DNA of 64,000 nt from assembly GCF_003752365.1 (NCBI RefSeq), contig NZ_RJUO01000001.1, forward strand, positions 372,001-436,000, written 5' to 3'. Each line of letters opens with the position of its first letter. Position 1 is the first letter of the stretch. Position numbers and translations under genes: made by a program. The notes beneath the pieces were generated by a model. It made no database searches and was not told the origin of the DNA. It was given only the letters and a program-made list of their open reading frames with translations. Below, one piece after another: positions 1 to 11,026 of the stretch. Source of the stretch: Frondihabitans sp. PhB188. Its GTDB lineage: Bacteria > Actinomycetota > Actinomycetes > Actinomycetales > Microbacteriaceae.

Positions 1-556
1 TGAAGCCGAAGCTCAGGACGGTGACCTGCACCCCGGGGGTCTCGGGGGCGGCGAACTTCTCGGTGATCGTGGTCGCGAGCTGGTGGATGTTCAGCTCGGA
101 GGTGTCGATGATGATGTCGCTCGACTCGCGGAGCTCTTCCATGCGGCTGCGCTCGGCGAGGATGCCGTCGAGGAGCGTGCCGTCGCCCTGGAGCGGGTGC
201 GGACGGCGGACCTGCTCGAATCGGCGGACCAGAGCGGCGTCGGTCGCGTCGAGGAACAGCACGCGCACCTTCTGCGGCATGGACTCCTGCAGCGCCCGCA
301 CGGCCTCCTGCGCCTCGGAGAAGAGGCGGCCGCCGCGCACGTCGACCACGGCGGCGACCTTCGGGAGGGAGTCGCCCGCGCGTTCGGCGAGGTCGATCAG
401 AGGTCGCAGCATCTGGGCGGGCAGATTGTCGACCACGTACCAGCCGAGGTCTTCGAGGGCGTTGCCGACAGTGGAGCGGCCGGCGCCCGACATTCCGCTG
501 ACGATCAGGACGTCCTGTTGCTCGGCGGCGCTCGGGGCTCCTACGGTGTCCGTCAC
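1..556 (-). CDS. rapZ: RapZ family RNase adapter / nucleotide-binding protein, 3' part missing
   Basis: The visible 185 residues read in frame to the window edge and begin [22 protein letters not shown]-loop, GMSGAGRS, lies at residues 21-28, followed by the family's GWYVVDNLP stretch. RapZ/YvcJ proteins bind GTP or ATP; in E. coli RapZ guides RNase E to a small RNA, while the role in actinobacteria is not settled. The Walker A lysine is replaced by arginine, which from memory is common in actinobacterial members. The GTG start overlaps the uvrC stop as GTGA, so the two are translationally coupled. The order uvrC-rapZ is the usual actinobacterial one, with whiA expected next outside the window. 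The C-terminal RNA-binding half is not visible. Confidence 0.93.
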   Translation of the reverse strand, partial: MTDTVGAPSAAEQQDVLIVSGMSGAGRSTVGNALEDLGWYVVDNLPAQMLRPLIDLAERAGDSLPKVAAVVDVRGGRLFSEAQEAVRALQESMPQKVRVLFLDATDAALVRRFEQVRRPHPLQGDGTLLDGILAERSRMEELRESSDIIIDTSELNIHQLATTITEKFAAPETPGVQVTVLSFGF

Positions 557-2514
557 GCCTCGCCCTCCGTCGTGGTCGAGACGAGTGTATCGGCAGGCTC
601 CTCCGTCGAGGCGGGATTCGCGGCCTGAGTACCGCCGCCGAGCGTCGCGACGATGCTGTCGGCGAGCTTCGGCCCGATGCCCTTCACCTCCGCGATGTCG
701 TGAGCGGTCGCGGTCTTCAAGCGCGAGACCGAGCCGAAGTGCTTGAGCAGCATGGCGACCCGGGCGGCGCCAAGACCGGGGATCTCGGAGAGCTGCGTCG
801 CCACGTCCTTCTTGCGCTTCTGCCGCTGGAAGGTGATCGCGAAGCGGTGCGCCTCGTCGCGGATCCGCTGGATCAGGAAGAGCGCGTCGGAGTTGCGCGG
901 AAGGATCACCGGGAAGTCGTCGTCGGGCAGCCAGATCTCCTCCAGCCGCTTGGCGATGCCGCAGAGCTGGATGCCGGTGACGCCGAGGTCGTCCATCGCG
1001 CGCTGAGCCGCGGCGACCTGCGGCTGGCCGCCGTCGACGATCAGGAGGTTCGGGCGGTAGGCGAAGCGCTTGCGCTGCTCCCCCACCTCCTCGACGGGCG
1101 CCAGCTCGTCGTCGAGGCGGGCCAGGCGCCTCGTGAGCGTCTGGTGGATCGACTCGGTGTCGTCGGTCGACGACGGGATGCTGAACCGTCGGTACTGGTC
1201 TTTGCGAGGCAGGCCGTCTTCGAAGACGACCATCGAGGCGACGATGTTGGTGCCCTGCAGGTGCGAGACGTCGTAGCACTCCATCCGCAGGGGCGCCTCG
1301 TCCATGCCGAGGGCCTCCTGGATGTCGGCCAGCGCGGTCGAGCGCGTCGCGAAGTCGGCGCTCCTCCGCGTCTTGTAGAGCATGAGCGCTTGTCCGGCGT
1401 TGATCGCCGCGGTCTGCATCAGGTTCGCCTTGTCACCGCGCTCCGGCGTGTGAAGCGCCACTCGGCCCCGGACCCGGCCGTCGGCGCTGCCCTCGCGTCG
1501 CAGGTCGGTCAGCCATGTCTCGAGGGCCTCCGCGTCGTCGGGCAGTGCCGGCACCACGATCTCGCGCGGCAGGTCGCCGCCTTTGCTGTAGACGTCTTGA
1601 ACGGCCTGCTCGACGATGTCGCCGGTCGAGATGTCGATCTCTTTGTCGAGCACCCACGCCCGGGCCCCGCGGATGCGGCCGCCTCGCACGGTGAAGAGCT
1701 GCACGGCCGCCGCGAGCTCGTCTTCCGCGACGGCGAACAGGTCGAGATCGACGGAATCGCGCAGGACCACGGCCGACTTCTCGAGCACGGCCTCGAGGGC
1801 GCCCACCTGGTCGCGGTACATCGCGGCCTCCTCGTACCGCTGCTCTTCGGCGGCGACCTTCATCAGGCGCTGCCGCTCGGCGATCACCTTGCGGTCGTAG
1901 CTGCCCATGAAGCGCACGAACTCGTCGACGATCGCCCGGTGCTCCTCGACGGTGACCCGCCCCGAGCACGGCCCTCCGCAGCGGCCGATCTGCCCGGGAA
2001 AGCACGGCTTGCCCGTCTCCATGGCCTTCTTGTAGCTGGAGTCGGAGCAGGTGCGGATCGGGAACACCTTGATCATCAGGTCGATCGTGTCGTGCACGGC
2101 CCAGATCTTCGGGAAGGGCCCGAAGTACTTGGCGCCCTTGATCTTCGTGTTGCGCGACACCATCACCCGCGGCGCCTCGTCGGCCAGGGTGATCGCCATG
2201 AAGGGGTAGGTCTTGTCGTCGCGGAACTTGACGTTGAAGGGCGGGTCGAACTCCTTGATCCAGGTGTACTCGAGCTGGAGCGCCTCGATGTCGGTGCCGA
2301 CGACGGTCCAGTCGACGCTCCGCGCGGTCAGCACCATGCGCCGCGTGCGCTCGTGCAGCGACGGAAGCGGCGCGAAGTAGTTGCTCAGACGCGCGCGGAG
2401 GTTCTTCGCCTTGCCCACGTAGAGCACCCGGCCGCGTTCGTCGCGCCAGCGGTAGACGCCCGGCTGGGTAGGGATGTCGCCCGCCTTCGGGCGCCAGGAA
2501 ACGGTGTTCGCCAT
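553..2514 (-). CDS. uvrC: Excinuclease ABC subunit C
   Basis: This 653-residue protein makes the 3' and 5' incisions around a lesion once UvrB is loaded. Visible domains in order are the GIY-YIG nuclease ([18 protein letters not shown], about residues 19-36), the Cys-rich stretch GRCGGPC, the UVR UvrB-binding helix pair ([14 protein letters not shown]), the RNase H-like nuclease beginning [10 protein letters not shown], and tandem helix-hairpin-helix motifs ([25 protein letters not shown]). A Ser/Thr/Glu-rich tail ends the protein. It lies nine bases downstream of uvrA. Length and motif content are complete, and no damage is seen. Confidence 0.98.
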   Translation of the reverse strand: MANTVSWRPKAGDIPTQPGVYRWRDERGRVLYVGKAKNLRARLSNYFAPLPSLHERTRRMVLTARSVDWTVVGTDIEALQLEYTWIKEFDPPFNVKFRDDKTYPFMAITLADEAPRVMVSRNTKIKGAKYFGPFPKIWAVHDTIDLMIKVFPIRTCSDSSYKKAMETGKPCFPGQIGRCGGPCSGRVTVEEHRAIVDEFVRFMGSYDRKVIAERQRLMKVAAEEQRYEEAAMYRDQVGALEAVLEKSAVVLRDSVDLDLFAVAEDELAAAVQLFTVRGGRIRGARAWVLDKEIDISTGDIVEQAVQDVYSKGGDLPREIVVPALPDDAEALETWLTDLRREGSADGRVRGRVALHTPERGDKANLMQTAAINAGQALMLYKTRRSADFATRSTALADIQEALGMDEAPLRMECYDVSHLQGTNIVASMVVFEDGLPRKDQYRRFSIPSSTDDTESIHQTLTRRLARLDDELAPVEEVGEQRKRFAYRPNLLIVDGGQPQVAAAQRAMDDLGVTGIQLCGIAKRLEEIWLPDDDFPVILPRNSDALFLIQRIRDEAHRFAITFQRQKRKKDVATQLSEIPGLGAARVAMLLKHFGSVSRLKTATAHDIAEVKGIGPKLADSIVATLGGGTQAANPASTEEPADTLVSTTTEGEA

Positions 2515-2523
2515 GGGGTGGGC

Positions 2524-5500
2524 CTACTTCGCCAGCGCCTTCGCGCGGGGCGCACGCGCCCGCACCTTGGCCGGCGCCGGGATCTCGCCACGCGGGATGG
2601 ACAGGATCTCGGCCAGGAACCGCCCGGTGTGGCTCTCCGGGACCGCCGCAAGATGCTCGGGCGTGCCCGTAGCGAGCACGCGCCCTCCCCCGGCGCCACC
2701 CTCGGGGCCCATGTCGATGAGCCAGTCGGCCGACTTGATCACGTCGAGGTTGTGCTCGATCGTGATGACCGTGTTGCCCTTCTCGACGAGGCCGTTCAGC
2801 ACCAGCAGGAGCTTGCGGACGTCTTCGAAGTGCAGCCCGGTGGTCGGCTCGTCGAGCACGTAGATGCTGCGGCCGTTCGAGCGCTTCTGGAGCTCGGTGG
2901 CCAGTTTCACGCGCTGCGCCTCGCCGCCCGACAGCGTGGTCGCGCTCTGCCCGAGACGGACGTAGCCGAGCCCGACGTCGACCAGCGTGGTCATGAACCG
3001 CGAGATCGCCGAGATCGGCGCGAAGAACTCGGCCGCCTCGCTGATCGGCATGTCGAGCACCTCGGAGATGTTCTTGCCCTTGTAGTGCACCTGGAGCGTG
3101 TCGCGGTTATAGCGGTCGCCGTGGCAGACCTCGCACGCGACGTAGACGTCGGGCAGGAAGTTCATCTCGATCTTGATCGTGCCGTCGCCCGCGCAGTTCT
3201 CGCAGCGGCCGCCCTTGACGTTGAAGCTGAACCGGCCGGGCAGGTAGCCGCGCGCCTTCGCCTCGACGGTCTCGGCGAAGAGGTTGCGGATCTTGTCGAA
3301 GACGCCGGTGTAGGTCGCGGGGTTCGAGCGCGGCGTGCGGCCGATCGGCGCCTGGTCGACGTGCACGACCTTGTCGAGGTTGTCGAGCCCGGTGACGCGG
3401 GTGTGCTTGCCGGGGATCTGCCGGGCGCCGTTGAGCTGGTTGGCGAGCACCTTGTAGAGGATGTCGTTCACGAGCGACGACTTGCCCGAGCCGCTCACTC
3501 CCGTCACGGCCACGAAGGCGCCGAGCGGGAACTCGACCGTGACGTCGTGCAGGTTGTTGGCCTTCGCCCCGACGACCGTGATCTTACGGGCCGGGTCGAG
3601 CGCGCGACGGCTTGTCGGCGTCTCGATCGAGCGGCGGCCGGCCAGGTAGTCGCCGGTGTACGACGACGTGTTCGCCAGCAGCTCCTCATAGCCGCCCGAG
3701 TGCACGACCGTGCCGCCGTTGACGCCCGCGCCCGGACCGATGTCGACGATCCAGTCGGCGGTGCGGATGGTGTCTTCGTCGTGCTCGACGACGATCAGCG
3801 TGTTGCCGAGGTTCTTGAGCTTGACGAGAGTGTCGATGAGGCGGCGGTTGTCTCGCTGGTGCAGGCCGATGGAGGGTTCGTCGAGCACGTACAGCACGCC
3901 CGTGAGACCTGATCCGATCTGGGTGGCCAGACGGATGCGCTGCGCCTCGCCGCCCGAGAGCGAGCCCGCCGAACGCGACAGAGACAGGTAGGTGAGGCCC
4001 ACTTCGAGCAGGAACTCGAGTCTGACGCGGATCTCGCGCAGCACCTGGGCGGCGATGCGGGCTTCGCGTGCGGTGAGCTCGACGGTGTTCATGAACGAGA
4101 ACGCGTCGGTGAGGCTGAGCTCGGACACGTCGGCGATGTTGCGCCCGTCGACGAGCACGGCCAGCACCTCGGGCTTGAGGCGCTTGCCCTTGCAGACGAC
4201 GCAGGGGATCTCGCGGAGGTAGCTGGCGTAGCGCTGTCGCTGCGAGTCGCTCTCGGCTTCGGCGTACTTGCGCTCGATGTAGGGCATGACGCCCTCGAAG
4301 CCGGTGGAGTACTTCATCTCGCGGCCGAAGCGGTTGCGGTAGCGCACCGTGACCTCGAAGTCGTTGCCCTCGAGCACCGCTTTCTTCACCTCGGCCGAGA
4401 GGTCGCGCCACGGCGTCTTGAGCGAGAAGCCGAGGTCGCCCGAGAGGCCTTCGAGGAGCTTCTGGAAGTAGTTGTAGAGGCCCTTGCCCGACTGGGTCCA
4501 GGGCAGGATCACGCCCTCGGCGAGGCTCAGCTCGTCGTCGCCCAGCAGGAGGTCGGAGTCGACCGACATCTTCGTTCCGAGGCCGGAGCACTCGGGGCAC
4601 GCGCCGAACGGCGCGTTGAACGAGAAGGTCCGGGGCTCGATCTCGGTGAGCTGGACGGGGTGGCCGTTCGGGCACGAGAGCTTCTCAGAGAATGTGCGGA
4701 ATGCTGCCGGGCCCGTCTCGTCGACGAAGTTGATGGTCACGAGGCCGTCGGTGAGGCGGAGCGCCGTCTCGAGGGAGTCGGTGAGGCGCGAGAGGACGTC
4801 GTCGGAGGCGACCAGGCGGTCGATGACCACCGAGATGTCGTGCTTGATCTGCTTCTTCAGAACCGGCGGCGAGCTGAGCTGGATCTGCTCGCCGTCGACG
4901 ATCGCTCGCGAGTAGCCCGACGAGGCCAGCTCTTTGAAGAGGTCGACGAACTCGCCCTTCTTCTGCGACACGATGGGGCTGAGCACCTGGTACCGGCGGC
5001 CCGTCTCGAGCGTCATCAGCTGATCGGCGATCTGTTGGACCGTCTGCTTGCTGATCGTCTCACCGCAGACGGCGCAGTGGGCGATTCCGATGCGGGCCCA
5101 GAGCAGGCGCATGTAGTCGTAGATCTCGGTGATCGTGCCGACGGTCGACCGCGGGTTGCGGTTGGTCGACTTCTGGTCGATCGAGACGGCGGGGCTGAGG
5201 CCCTCGATGAAGTCGACGTCGGGTCGATCCACCTGGCCCAGGAACTGCCGCGCGTACGCCGACAGGGACTCGACGTAGCGGCGCTGGCCCTCGGCGAAGA
5301 TCGTGTCGAACGCGAGGGACGACTTGCCCGAGCCGCTCAGGCCGGTGAACACCACGAGCGAGTCGCGCGGGATCGCCAGGTCGACGTTCTGCAGGTTGTG
5401 GACTCGTGCGCCGCGGACTGTCAGGGTCGAGACGTCGCCGGGGTCGGTGATCGAGGCGGAGACGACGGCCGGGGTCAGGACCGTCTCAGCCGCTGGTGCG

Positions 5501-5559
5501 GCCTTCTTCGGAGCCTTGGAGGAAGTCTTCTTGGGGGTCTGCGCGGGTGAAGTCGACAC
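2524..5559 (-). CDS. uvrA: Excinuclease ABC subunit A
   Basis: UvrA is the damage-sensing ABC ATPase that loads UvrB. It has two ATPase halves, each with a Walker A (GLSGSGKSS near residue 76 when counted from the upstream ATG, and GVSGSGKSS near 690) and a signature ([24 protein letters not shown]). Zinc-finger cysteine pairs are present ([23 protein letters not shown]). The N-terminal 45 residues are a Lys/Pro/Ala-rich extension. I place the start at the GTG at 5559, not the ATG at 5568. A TAGAAT hexamer overlaps that ATG and sits exactly seven bases before the GTG, so a leaderless transcript would begin there. This gives 1011 residues. It is followed closely by uvrC. Confidence 0.97.
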   Translation of the reverse strand: MSTSPAQTPKKTSSKAPKKAAPAAETVLTPAVVSASITDPGDVSTLTVRGARVHNLQNVDLAIPRDSLVVFTGLSGSGKSSLAFDTIFAEGQRRYVESLSAYARQFLGQVDRPDVDFIEGLSPAVSIDQKSTNRNPRSTVGTITEIYDYMRLLWARIGIAHCAVCGETISKQTVQQIADQLMTLETGRRYQVLSPIVSQKKGEFVDLFKELASSGYSRAIVDGEQIQLSSPPVLKKQIKHDISVVIDRLVASDDVLSRLTDSLETALRLTDGLVTINFVDETGPAAFRTFSEKLSCPNGHPVQLTEIEPRTFSFNAPFGACPECSGLGTKMSVDSDLLLGDDELSLAEGVILPWTQSGKGLYNYFQKLLEGLSGDLGFSLKTPWRDLSAEVKKAVLEGNDFEVTVRYRNRFGREMKYSTGFEGVMPYIERKYAEAESDSQRQRYASYLREIPCVVCKGKRLKPEVLAVLVDGRNIADVSELSLTDAFSFMNTVELTAREARIAAQVLREIRVRLEFLLEVGLTYLSLSRSAGSLSGGEAQRIRLATQIGSGLTGVLYVLDEPSIGLHQRDNRRLIDTLVKLKNLGNTLIVVEHDEDTIRTADWIVDIGPGAGVNGGTVVHSGGYEELLANTSSYTGDYLAGRRSIETPTSRRALDPARKITVVGAKANNLHDVTVEFPLGAFVAVTGVSGSGKSSLVNDILYKVLANQLNGARQIPGKHTRVTGLDNLDKVVHVDQAPIGRTPRSNPATYTGVFDKIRNLFAETVEAKARGYLPGRFSFNVKGGRCENCAGDGTIKIEMNFLPDVYVACEVCHGDRYNRDTLQVHYKGKNISEVLDMPISEAAEFFAPISAISRFMTTLVDVGLGYVRLGQSATTLSGGEAQRVKLATELQKRSNGRSIYVLDEPTTGLHFEDVRKLLLVLNGLVEKGNTVITIEHNLDVIKSADWLIDMGPEGGAGGGRVLATGTPEHLAAVPESHTGRFLAEILSIPRGEIPAPAKVRARAPRAKALAK

Positions 5560-5566
5560 TGTGTCC

Positions 5567-5572
5567 ATTCTA
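5567..5572 (-). promoter_or_regulatory. -10 hexamer of uvrA, leaderless arrangement
   Basis: TAGAAT on the minus strand, seven bases ahead of the GTG at 5559. It overlaps the upstream ATG, which argues against that ATG as start. Confidence 0.6.
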
Positions 5573-5605
5573 CGGCGTTCGGATTTCGGAAGTCGGCGGG
5601 CGGTC

Positions 5606-6520
5606 TCAGTCGACAGAGGGCTGCACCCGGGTGAGGCGGACGGAGAGGTTCCAGAGGCGGGTCGCCGCCTTGCGGCCGTGCGCGTGCTTCTTGGCCCGCA
5701 CGACGGCGGGGGCGCCGGTCAGCTGGAACCAGCCGTCGGGCCCCCAGTACTCGCCACCCTGCGCATCGGCGCCGACGGCGGCGTGCGCCAAGGGCCGCGC
5801 GCCCTGGTCTTTACCCTGCGAGACCGTCCGCATGAGGCCGATGATCGGGGCGGGGAGCCAGCGGCGCCGGACGATGCCGGGCCGGCGCTCGGTCAGGTTC
5901 TCGAGAGCGAAGCCGGGATGGGCGACGACGCTTCGGACGCTCGAGCCCGAGGCGCGGAGTCGCCGATCGAGGTCGAACCCGAAGGTCATCACGGCGAGCT
6001 TCGACCGCGCGTACGCGACGTAGCCGCGGTAGCGGGTCACCATCATCGGGTCGTCGAGATCGAGTCGCACCCAGCGGTGGCTGATGCTGCCGAGGTGCAC
6101 GATGCGCCCGGCCTTCGCGGCCTTCAGTGCCGGCATCAGGTGCGAGATCAGCGCGAAGTGGCCGAGGTGGTTGGTACCGAACTGCAGCTCGAAGCCGTCG
6201 GAGGTCGTTGCTCGCGACCGCGAGCCGACGACGCCGGCGTTGGCGACGAGCACGTCGACCGGGCCGCCCGCGCGGATCTCTGCGGCGGCCGTGCGGATCG
6301 ACTCCAGGTTCGCGAGGTCGGCGATGACGACTTCGAGCTGTGCGTCCGGCAGTCGAGAGCGGATGCTGTCGACAGCCGCCTGCGCGCGGGCCGCGTCACG
6401 GCATGCCAGGATGACCACCGCGCCGGTGGCGGCGAGCTGCTCGGTGACGAAGTAGCCGAGACCTGCGTTCGCGCCGGTGACGACGACCCGGAGGCGCGGC
6501 GCCCCGGGCTCAGCGGACAT
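5606..6520 (-). CDS. Short-chain dehydrogenase/reductase (retinol-dehydrogenase-like)
   Basis: A 304-residue SDR. The nucleotide-binding motif TGANAGLG lies at residues 15-22, the structural NAG in VANAGVVG, the FGTNHLGHF stretch typical of the RDH/WW-oxidoreductase-like branch, and the catalytic Tyr-x-x-x-Lys in YARSK. The substrate cannot be told from sequence. The C-terminal tail is basic. The ATG at 6520 overlaps the uvrB stop by 11 bases, so it is probably translated from the uvrB mRNA. A longer open frame upstream is only a shadow of uvrB. The SDR sits between uvrB and uvrA, which suggests co-transcription with repair genes but does not itself show a repair role. Confidence 0.88.
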   Translation of the reverse strand: MSAEPGAPRLRVVVTGANAGLGYFVTEQLAATGAVVILACRDAARAQAAVDSIRSRLPDAQLEVVIADLANLESIRTAAAEIRAGGPVDVLVANAGVVGSRSRATTSDGFELQFGTNHLGHFALISHLMPALKAAKAGRIVHLGSISHRWVRLDLDDPMMVTRYRGYVAYARSKLAVMTFGFDLDRRLRASGSSVRSVVAHPGFALENLTERRPGIVRRRWLPAPIIGLMRTVSQGKDQGARPLAHAAVGADAQGGEYWGPDGWFQLTGAPAVVRAKKHAHGRKAATRLWNLSVRLTRVQPSVD

Positions 6521-8576
6521 GGCCCGCGGCCTCCATCTGCCGGAGGTCTTTCTTGAGGTCGGCGACCTCGTCCCGCAGGCGGCCGGCCAGCTCGAACTTG
6601 AGCTCTGCAGCGGCCTGCAGCATCTGCTCGTTGAGGTCGGCGATGATCGTCTCGAGCCCGCCGGCCGCACCGGCCGCCATGCCCTCGCGGCGGAGGTTCG
6701 GCGTCGGGGCGCGCTTGCCGCCCTGGCGGCCGGCGAGCAGCTCGGCCGTGTCGGCTCCTTCGCGGGCGAGCACCGCGGTGATGTCGGCGATCTTCTTGCG
6801 GAGCGGCTGCGGATCGATGCCGCGCTCGAGGTTGTAGGCGACCTGCTTCTCGCGGCGACGGTCCGTCTCGTCGAGCGCCTGCTTCATCGAGTCGGTCATC
6901 TTGTCGGCGTACATGTGCACCTCGCCCGAGACGTTGCGGGCGGCGCGGCCGATCGTCTGGATCAGCGAGGTGGACGAGCGGAGGAAGCCCTCCTTGTCGG
7001 CATCGAGGATGGCCACGAGCGACACCTCGGGGAGGTCGAGGCCCTCGCGCAGCAGGTTGATGCCGACGAGGACGTCGTAGACGCCCTGCCGCAGCTCGGT
7101 GAGGAGCTCGACACGACGGAGCGTGTCGACATCGGAGTGCAGGTAGCGGACCCGTACCCCCGCTTCGGTGAAGAAGTCGGTGAGCTCTTCGGCCATCTTC
7201 TTCGTCAGGGTCGTCACCAGGACGCGCTCGTCGCGCTCGGTGCGGAGTCGGATCTCTTCGAGGAGGTCGTCGATCTGCCCCTCCGACGGCTTGATGACGA
7301 TCTTCGGGTCGATGAGGCCTGTCGGACGGATGATCTGCTCGACCACGCTGTCGGTGATGCCGAGCTCATAGCGGCCCGGCGTCGCCGACAGGTAGACCTT
7401 CTGGCCGACCCGGTCGAGGAACTCGTCGAATTTGAGCGGCCGGTTGTCGAGCGCGCTCGGCAGGCGGAACCCGTGATCGACGAGAGTGCGCTTGCGCGAC
7501 GCGTCACCCTCGTACATGGCGCCGATCTGTGGCACGGTGACGTGCGACTCATCGATCACGACGAGGAAGTCGTCGGCGAAGTAGTCGAGCAGGCAGTGCG
7601 GCGCCTCGCCCGGCGAGCGGCCGTCGATGTGGGCCGAGTAGTTCTCGATGCCGTTGCAGAAGCCGATCTGCTCCATCATCTCGAGGTCGAACGTGGTGCG
7701 CATGCGCAGACGCTGCGACTCGAGGAGCTTGCCCTGCTTGTCGAGCTCTTCGAGCCGCACGGCGAGCTCTTCTTTGATCGTGCCGATGGCGCGGTGCATC
7801 ACGTCGGTGCCGGCCACGTAGTGCGAGCCGGGGAACACCGAGACGGCCTCGACGGTGCGCACGACGTCGCCGGTCAGAGGGTGGAGGTAGTAGAGCGCCT
7901 CGATCTCGTCGCCGAACATCTCGATGCGCACGGCGAGCTCCTCGTACATCGGGATGATCTCGATCGTGTCGCCGCGCACGCGGAAGTTGCCGCGCGAGAA
8001 GTCGATGTCGTTGCGCTGGTACTGCATGGCGACGAAGCGCCGGATCAGCTGGTCGCGCGGGATCTGCATGCCGACCTGGAGCGCGATCATCGCCTCCATG
8101 TAGCCCTCGGGCGTGCCGAGGCCGTAGATGCAGGAGACGGTCGAGACCACGATGACGTCGCGCCGGCTGAGCAGCGAGTTCGTGGTCGAGTGGCGCAGGC
8201 GCTCGACTTCGGCGTTGACCGAGGAGTCTTTCTCGATGAAGGTGTCGGTCTGCGGGACGTACGCCTCGGGCTGGTAGTAGTCGTAGTACGAGACGAAGTA
8301 CTCGACGGCGTTGTTCGGGAACAGCTCCCGGAACTCGTTGGCCAGCTGGGCGGCGAGCGTCTTGTTGTGGGCCAGCACCAGGGTCGGACGCTGCACGGCC
8401 TCGACGAGCCACGCGGTCGTCGCGGACTTGCCGGTACCGGTTGCGCCGAGAAGCACGACGTCGGTCTCACCGGCGTTGATTCGGCCGGCGAGCTCAGCGA
8501 TAGCGGCGGGTTGATCGCCGCTCGGCTGGTACTCGCTGACCACTTCGAAGGGGCGGACGCTGCGAGTCGGTTCCAT
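6510..8576 (-). CDS. uvrB: Excinuclease ABC subunit B
   Basis: UvrB, 688 residues, is the DNA-loading helicase-like subunit that verifies damage and recruits UvrC. Visible are Walker A GATGTGKS (residues 44-51), the beta-hairpin region [12 protein letters not shown], the DEAD-like box VVIDESHV, helicase motifs [14 protein letters not shown] and [10 protein letters not shown], and a C-terminal UVR helix pair ([20 protein letters not shown]) that docks UvrC. It is transcribed from its own leaderless promoter, and its 3' end overlaps the SDR gene. Confidence 0.98.
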   Translation of the reverse strand: MEPTRSVRPFEVVSEYQPSGDQPAAIAELAGRINAGETDVVLLGATGTGKSATTAWLVEAVQRPTLVLAHNKTLAAQLANEFRELFPNNAVEYFVSYYDYYQPEAYVPQTDTFIEKDSSVNAEVERLRHSTTNSLLSRRDVIVVSTVSCIYGLGTPEGYMEAMIALQVGMQIPRDQLIRRFVAMQYQRNDIDFSRGNFRVRGDTIEIIPMYEELAVRIEMFGDEIEALYYLHPLTGDVVRTVEAVSVFPGSHYVAGTDVMHRAIGTIKEELAVRLEELDKQGKLLESQRLRMRTTFDLEMMEQIGFCNGIENYSAHIDGRSPGEAPHCLLDYFADDFLVVIDESHVTVPQIGAMYEGDASRKRTLVDHGFRLPSALDNRPLKFDEFLDRVGQKVYLSATPGRYELGITDSVVEQIIRPTGLIDPKIVIKPSEGQIDDLLEEIRLRTERDERVLVTTLTKKMAEELTDFFTEAGVRVRYLHSDVDTLRRVELLTELRQGVYDVLVGINLLREGLDLPEVSLVAILDADKEGFLRSSTSLIQTIGRAARNVSGEVHMYADKMTDSMKQALDETDRRREKQVAYNLERGIDPQPLRKKIADITAVLAREGADTAELLAGRQGGKRAPTPNLRREGMAAGAAGGLETIIADLNEQMLQAAAELKFELAGRLRDEVADLKKDLRQMEAAGHVR

Positions 8577-8582
8577 AGAACA

Positions 8583-8588
8583 AGTCTA
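8583..8588 (-). promoter_or_regulatory. -10 hexamer of uvrB
   Basis: TAGACT, six bases before the ATG; the bases between hold no Shine-Dalgarno sequence. I did not recognise a LexA box with confidence in the short gap. Confidence 0.6.
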
Positions 8589-8653
8589 CGAGTGGCCACC
8601 GACACTCGTCCGCCGGGAGACGCCGACCGCCGCCGCTGGGAGCGAACAGGCGG

Positions 8654-9268
8654 CTACGCCTTCTCGAGTGCGAGAGCCGCGAGCTTCCGGTAGAGGGCGT
8701 CGGTCTGCTGGACGGTCGACTCGAGGCTGCTCGACGAGTCGATGACGTCGTCGGCGACTGCCAGCCGCTCGTCGTCGGACGCCTGCGCGTCGACCCGGCG
8801 GACGGCGTCGGCCTCGGCCATGCCACGGAGCGCGACGAGGCGCTTGATCCGCATCGCCCGAGGCGCGTGCACGACGACGACGCGGTCGAACTCGCCCGCT
8901 CCCCTGGCCTCGACGAGCAGCGGCACGTCGTAGACGACGACGCGGGTCGGGTCGTCGGCGACGGACTCCCGCATGCGCTCCTGGCTGAGCGCCTGGACGG
9001 CCGGGTGCGTGATGGCCTCGAGGGCTCTGCGGGCATCGGCGTCCGAGAACACGACCGCACCGAGTGCAGCTCGGTCGAGGCTGCCGTCGGCCTGGAGGAC
9101 TCCCGCACCGAAGCGCTGCTCGATCGCCGCGAGACCGGGTGTCCCCGGCTCGACGACCTCGCGCGCCAGCTTGTCGGCGTCGATGTGCGCGGCTCCGCGC
9201 TCGGTGAGCCGCGACGACACGATCGTCTTGCCTGCGGCGATCCCGCCGGTCAATCCCACTACGAACAC
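8654..9268 (-). CDS. coaE: Dephospho-CoA kinase
   Basis: This 204-residue P-loop kinase phosphorylates the ribose 3'-OH of dephospho-CoA, the last step of coenzyme A synthesis. The P-loop GLTGGIAAGKT starts at residue 5 with the DADKLAREVV substrate segment behind it. DVPLLVEA and the LID-type RIKRLVALRGM stretch follow. The length matches the single-domain enzyme rather than the fused mycobacterial form. The start is a GTG at 9268, with GGAGGC just upstream and a TAGGGT box six bases away. It lies between rpsA and uvrB, a frequent actinobacterial order. Confidence 0.95.
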   Translation of the reverse strand: MFVVGLTGGIAAGKTIVSSRLTERGAAHIDADKLAREVVEPGTPGLAAIEQRFGAGVLQADGSLDRAALGAVVFSDADARRALEAITHPAVQALSQERMRESVADDPTRVVVYDVPLLVEARGAGEFDRVVVVHAPRAMRIKRLVALRGMAEADAVRRVDAQASDDERLAVADDVIDSSSSLESTVQQTDALYRKLAALALEKA

Positions 9269-9274
9269 GCCTCC

Positions 9275-9280
9275 ACCCTA
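9275..9280 (-). promoter_or_regulatory. -10 hexamer of coaE
   Basis: TAGGGT six bases before the GTG. The spacer GGAGGC could also act as a ribosome binding site on readthrough RNA from rpsA. Confidence 0.5.
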
Positions 9281-9314
9281 GTGCCCCGGCGGAAGGCGAC
9301 ACCTGTTGCAATGC

Positions 9315-9349
9315 CGAACGGCGGCCACCCCGAGGGTGACCGCCGTTCG
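9315..9349 (-). terminator. Hairpin terminator after rpsA
   Basis: Sixteen-base arms (9315-9330 and 9334-9349) that pair with one G-U wobble around a three-base loop, 17 bases beyond the rpsA stop. No uridine run follows. Confidence 0.65.
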
Positions 9350-9366
9350 CGGATGGTGCGGTGTGA

Positions 9367-10818
9367 CTAGTTGTTGTTCGACAGCTTCTCGCGAAGCGCG
9401 GCGAGCGACTCGTCGTCGGCGAGGGTGCCGGCGCCAGAGGTCGACTCGTTCGAGAACGAGGAGCCGGTCGGCACGTCGAACGCGGTGGCCTCTTCGACCA
9501 GCGACGCCGCGACCTGCTTCTTGTGGGCCTCCCAGCGAGCCTGGGCGGCAGCGTAGTCCTGCTCCCACTTCTCGCGCTGGGACTCGAAGCCCTCGCGCCA
9601 CTCGTTGGTCTCGGGGTCGAAGCCCTCGGGGTACTTGTAGTTGCCCTGGTCGTCGTACTCGGTGAGCATGCCGTAGAGCGCGGGGTCGAACTCGGTGCCC
9701 TCGGGGTCGACACCCTCGTTGGCCTGCTTGAGGCTCAGCGAGATGCGGCGACGCTCGAGGTCGATGTCGATGACCTTGACGAACACCTCGTCGCCGACCG
9801 ACACGACCTGCTCGGCGAGCTCGACGTGCTTGGCGGAGAGCTCGGAGATGTGGACGAGGCCCTCGATGCCATCCGCGACGCGGACGAACGCACCGAACGG
9901 AACGAGCTTCGTGACCTTGCCCGGTGCGACCTGGCCGATGGCGTGGGTGCGGGCGAAGACCTGCCACGGGTCCTCCTGCGTCGCCTTGAGCGACAGGGAG
10001 ACGCGCTCGCGCTCGAGGTCGACCTCGAGGATCTCGACGGTAACCTCCTGGCCCACCTCGACGACCTCGGAGGCGTGCTCGATGTGCTTCCACGAGAGCT
10101 CGGAGACGTGGACGAGACCGTCGACGCCGCCCAGGTCGACGAACGCGCCGAAGTTGACGATCGACGACACGATGCCCTTGCGGACCTGGCCCTTGTGGAG
10201 GTTGTTGAGGAACGAGGTGCGGCTCTCGGACTGCGTCTGCTCGAGGAGAGCGCGACGCGAGAGGACGACGTTGTTGCGGTTCTTGTCGAGCTCGAGGATC
10301 TTGGCCTCGATCTCCTGGCCGAGGTACGGCGTGAGGTCACGGACGCGGCGCAGCTCGATTAGCGACGCGGGCAGGAAGCCACGCAGGCCGATGTCGACGA
10401 TGAGGCCGCCCTTGACGACCTCGATGACCGTACCGGTGACGACGCCGTCGGCGTCCTTGATCTTCTCGACGTCTCCCCAGGCACGCTCGTACTGAGCGCG
10501 CTTCTTGGAGAGGATCAGACGGCCTTCTTTGTCTTCCTTCTGGAGGACGAGGGCCTCGACCGTGTCGCCGACGTTGACGACCTCGGTGGGGTCGACGTCG
10601 TGCTTGATCGAGAGTTCGCGCGAGGGGATGACGCCCTCGGTCTTGTACCCGACGTCGAGGAGGACCTCGTCGCGGTCGATCTTGACGACGGTGCCCTCGA
10701 TGAGGTCTCCGTCGTTGAAGAACTTGAGAGTCTTTTCGACCGCGGCAAGGAAGTCTTCAGCAGATCCGATGTCGTTGACGGCGACCTGCTTGGGTGCCTT
10801 GGTCGTTACGATTGTCAT
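9367..10818 (-). CDS. rpsA: 30S ribosomal protein S1
   Basis: A 483-residue S1 protein with four S1/OB-fold repeats (about residues 38-107, 125-190, 211-280 and 298-367), the actinobacterial form. Repeats three and four carry the strong FGAFVDLGGVDGLVHVSELS and FGAFVRVADGIEGLVHISEL motifs. An acidic, low-complexity C-terminal tail (ends LREKLSNNN) follows. It binds mRNA on the small subunit and helps start translation. The ATG at 10818 begins MTIVTTKAPK; an upstream extension to 10950 is not homologous and is rejected. A 208-base leader without genes precedes it. Confidence 0.97.
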   Translation of the reverse strand: MTIVTTKAPKQVAVNDIGSAEDFLAAVEKTLKFFNDGDLIEGTVVKIDRDEVLLDVGYKTEGVIPSRELSIKHDVDPTEVVNVGDTVEALVLQKEDKEGRLILSKKRAQYERAWGDVEKIKDADGVVTGTVIEVVKGGLIVDIGLRGFLPASLIELRRVRDLTPYLGQEIEAKILELDKNRNNVVLSRRALLEQTQSESRTSFLNNLHKGQVRKGIVSSIVNFGAFVDLGGVDGLVHVSELSWKHIEHASEVVEVGQEVTVEILEVDLERERVSLSLKATQEDPWQVFARTHAIGQVAPGKVTKLVPFGAFVRVADGIEGLVHISELSAKHVELAEQVVSVGDEVFVKVIDIDLERRRISLSLKQANEGVDPEGTEFDPALYGMLTEYDDQGNYKYPEGFDPETNEWREGFESQREKWEQDYAAAQARWEAHKKQVAASLVEEATAFDVPTGSSFSNESTSGAGTLADDESLAALREKLSNNN

Positions 10819-11026
10819 GTAGTGATTGCTCCGTTTTGGGCATTTCTCGGGCCGCATCTCGCCGGTGACAGCAGGATCCGTTCGGATCGGAGGCTGTCGC
10901 GGTGATTGTGAGAGTGCGGCGTGCGGATAGTTCAACGCAGTTTGCGCCAATCGATTCTAACGGGTTGCCGCAGGGGCGATCAACCCGGGCGAGCGGCGTG
11001 TTCGCCCCCTCCGCCCGGCCGTCCAG
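10819..11026. other. Intergenic region between rpsA and the DUF885 gene
   Basis: About 208 bases holding the rpsA promoter and leader (minus strand). A GGAG lies 11 bases before the rpsA ATG. I see no RNA gene or repeat in it. Confidence 0.5.

Noticed and set aside
10819-10950. N-terminal extension of rpsA to 10950
   Set aside because: The 44 added residues show no S1 homology, and the codon pattern is unlike the gene; the ATG at 10818 gives the expected length.
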